A stretch of DNA of 5,640 nucleotides, taken from Methylocystaceae bacterium (GTDB taxonomy: Bacteria > Pseudomonadota > Alphaproteobacteria > Rhizobiales > Beijerinckiaceae). The DNA lies in assembly GCA_003152255.1 (NCBI GenBank), contig PLZT01000274.1, forward strand, positions 5,045-10,684. Reading direction: 5' to 3'. The notes beneath the pieces were generated by a model, which was given only the letters and a program-made list of their open reading frames with translations, ran no database searches and was not told the DNA's origin. Shown here piece by piece: positions 4,604-5,640 of this stretch. Every line of letters begins with the position of its first letter. Positions within the stretch are counted from its first letter, which is position 1. The translations under genes and the position numbers were made by a program.

Positions 4604-5640
4604 ATGGCGCGTTTGGAAACGAACGGTGGTGTCGGCGGCGGCGTCGATACGCAGTCCAATTCGCAAATGGAAGTGTTCGAGACGACTTCGTTTTTGCAGG
4701 GCGCGAACGCGGCCTATCTCGAACATCTGTTGACGGCCTTCGAGGCCGACCCAGCTACGGTTGGTCCCGACTGGCGCGCCTTTTTCGCCGGACTCGGAGC
4801 AGTGCCGCGTCCTGGCGGGAATGGAGCGACGCGGGCCTCCTGGGCTCGCGAGGATTGGCCGCCAGCGGCCAAGAATGAATGGGTGAGCGCGCTCGACGGG
4901 GATTGGGGCGCGCCGAAGGCCGCTCCCGCCGCCCCGCCTATATTCGCGGAAGTCGCGCCCGCGCCGCCGCCGCCTCCGCTCGGCGATGAGTTGCAACGCG
5001 CCACCCGCGATAGCGTTCGCGCGCTGATGATGATCCGCGCCTACCGCATGCGTGGCCATCTCCACGCCAATCTGGACCCGCTCGGATTGGAGCAACGCCA
5101 CGATCACGGGGAGTTGCATCCAGCGACCTATGGCTTCGAGGATAAGGATTACGATCGCAAGATTTTCATCGACGGCGTGCTTGGGATGAAATACGCGAGC
5201 GTGTTCGAGATGGTGACAATTCTGCGCCGCACCTATTGCGGCTCCATCGGTTTCGAGTTCATGCACATTCTGAACCCCCAGGAAAAGGCTTGGTTGCAAG
5301 CGCGAGTCGAGGGGCCGAAGAAGGAGATCGTATTCACGCAGGAAGGCAAGCGCGCGATCTTCCGCAAGCTGGTCGAGGCGGAGGGCTTCGAGAAATTCCT
5401 CGACGTGAAATACACGGGCACCAAGCGATTTGGACTCGACGGCGCCGAGTCCATCGTGCCGGCGCTGGAACAGATCATCAAACGGGGCGGCGCCCTGGGC
5501 GTGCAGGAAATCGTGCTGGGCATGGCGCATCGCGGCCGGCTCAATGTCCTTTGCCAGGTGATGGCGAAGCCGCACGCCGCGCTGTTCCATGAATTCAAGG
5601 GCGGCTCGTTTCTGCCGGACGAGGTGGAAGGCTCGGGCGA
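4604..5640 (+). CDS. sucA: 2-oxoglutarate dehydrogenase E1 component, N-terminal part (runs off the right edge)
   Basis: The frame is open from ATG 4604 to the window end and gives 345 codons of a protein normally near 950-1000 residues. SucA is the thiamine diphosphate-dependent E1 subunit of the 2-oxoglutarate dehydrogenase complex. It decarboxylates 2-oxoglutarate and passes the succinyl group to the lipoyl groups of E2 (SucB). The N-terminal E1o tail that binds the complex core is present (TTSFLQGANAAYLEHLLTAF, then PDWRAFF, about residues 27-61). It is followed by a Trp/Pro-rich linker of variable sequence (about residues 68-126, ending APAPPPPPLGDEL). The catalytic domain then starts with IRAYRMRGHLHANLDPLGL (about residues 144-162), RRTYCGSIGFEFMHI, EGFEKFLDVKYTGTKRFGLDGAES and GMAHRGRLNVL, where His309 corresponds to an active-site histidine in E. 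coli SucA. The start has GGGGA ten bases upstream. An internal ATG at codon 22 just before the conserved part is a weaker alternative. E1 and SucD catalyse consecutive TCA steps, so their pairing makes sense. Confidence 0.95.
   Translation, partial: MARLETNGGVGGGVDTQSNSQMEVFETTSFLQGANAAYLEHLLTAFEADPATVGPDWRAFFAGLGAVPRPGGNGATRASWAREDWPPAAKNEWVSALDGDWGAPKAAPAAPPIFAEVAPAPPPPPLGDELQRATRDSVRALMMIRAYRMRGHLHANLDPLGLEQRHDHGELHPATYGFEDKDYDRKIFIDGVLGMKYASVFEMVTILRRTYCGSIGFEFMHILNPQEKAWLQARVEGPKKEIVFTQEGKRAIFRKLVEAEGFEKFLDVKYTGTKRFGLDGAESIVPALEQIIKRGGALGVQEIVLGMAHRGRLNVLCQVMAKPHAALFHEFKGGSFLPDEVEGSG

Noticed and set aside
3640..4659. Minus-strand open frame of 339 codons opposite sucD
   Set aside because: It lies entirely against a certain gene, its translation is Arg/His/Ala-rich without family resemblance, and long antisense frames are expected in GC-biased coding sequence.
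4553..5590. Minus-strand open frame of 345 codons opposite sucA
   Set aside because: Same reason: it shadows sucA, whose translation on the + strand matches known E1 motifs throughout.

Overview
The window looks like chromosomal DNA of a methylotrophic alphaproteobacterium, most likely Hyphomicrobiales (Beijerinckiaceae/Methylocystaceae type). The reasons are a fairly high GC content, the tail of a XoxF-type methanol dehydrogenase accessory operon, and alphaproteobacterial-looking GlyQ, SucD and SucA proteins. All genes I accept lie on the + strand. The exact genus cannot be read from the sequence alone.

Region 1 (1-1741) is the end of a periplasmic methanol oxidation cluster. It holds the C-terminus of a c-type cytochrome of the XoxG kind, a XoxJ/MxaJ-like periplasmic binding protein, and a small exported rhodanese-like protein with a C-x3-C-W motif. 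The last gene starts inside the stop codon of xoxJ (ATGA overlap). The gene order G then J, with no mxaI after them, favours a xox (lanthanide-dependent) cluster over an mxa cluster; the dehydrogenase gene would lie upstream, outside the window. XoxF would pass electrons from methanol to the cytochrome, while XoxJ and the CxxxCW protein are helpers whose jobs are less well defined.

Region 2 (1742-2796) holds glyQ, the alpha subunit of the alpha2beta2 glycyl-tRNA synthetase. It begins with a perfect 15-bp tandem duplication that repeats the start codon, and is followed directly by a good stem-loop that looks like a terminator. The partner gene glyS does not follow.

Region 3 (2797-3648) holds one small, clearly coding but unrecognised gene (about 144 residues from a GTG start). 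It is preceded by dyad-symmetric DNA over a possible promoter and followed by a 300-base non-coding stretch rich in inverted repeats, which ends at the sucD ribosome binding site.

Region 4 (3649-5640) holds sucD (succinyl-CoA synthetase alpha subunit) and the first 345 codons of sucA (2-oxoglutarate dehydrogenase E1), which runs off the right edge. They are separated by 70 bases with two tandem hairpins. SucA and SucD act in consecutive TCA-cycle steps (2-oxoglutarate to succinyl-CoA to succinate). sucC, the usual partner just upstream of sucD, is absent here.

I found no mobile element, CRISPR array, tRNA or rRNA. No clearly new multi-gene system is evident. The least explained items are the CxxxCW protein, the unknown 144-residue protein, the structured leader of sucD, and the fact that two heteromeric enzymes are each represented by one subunit only.
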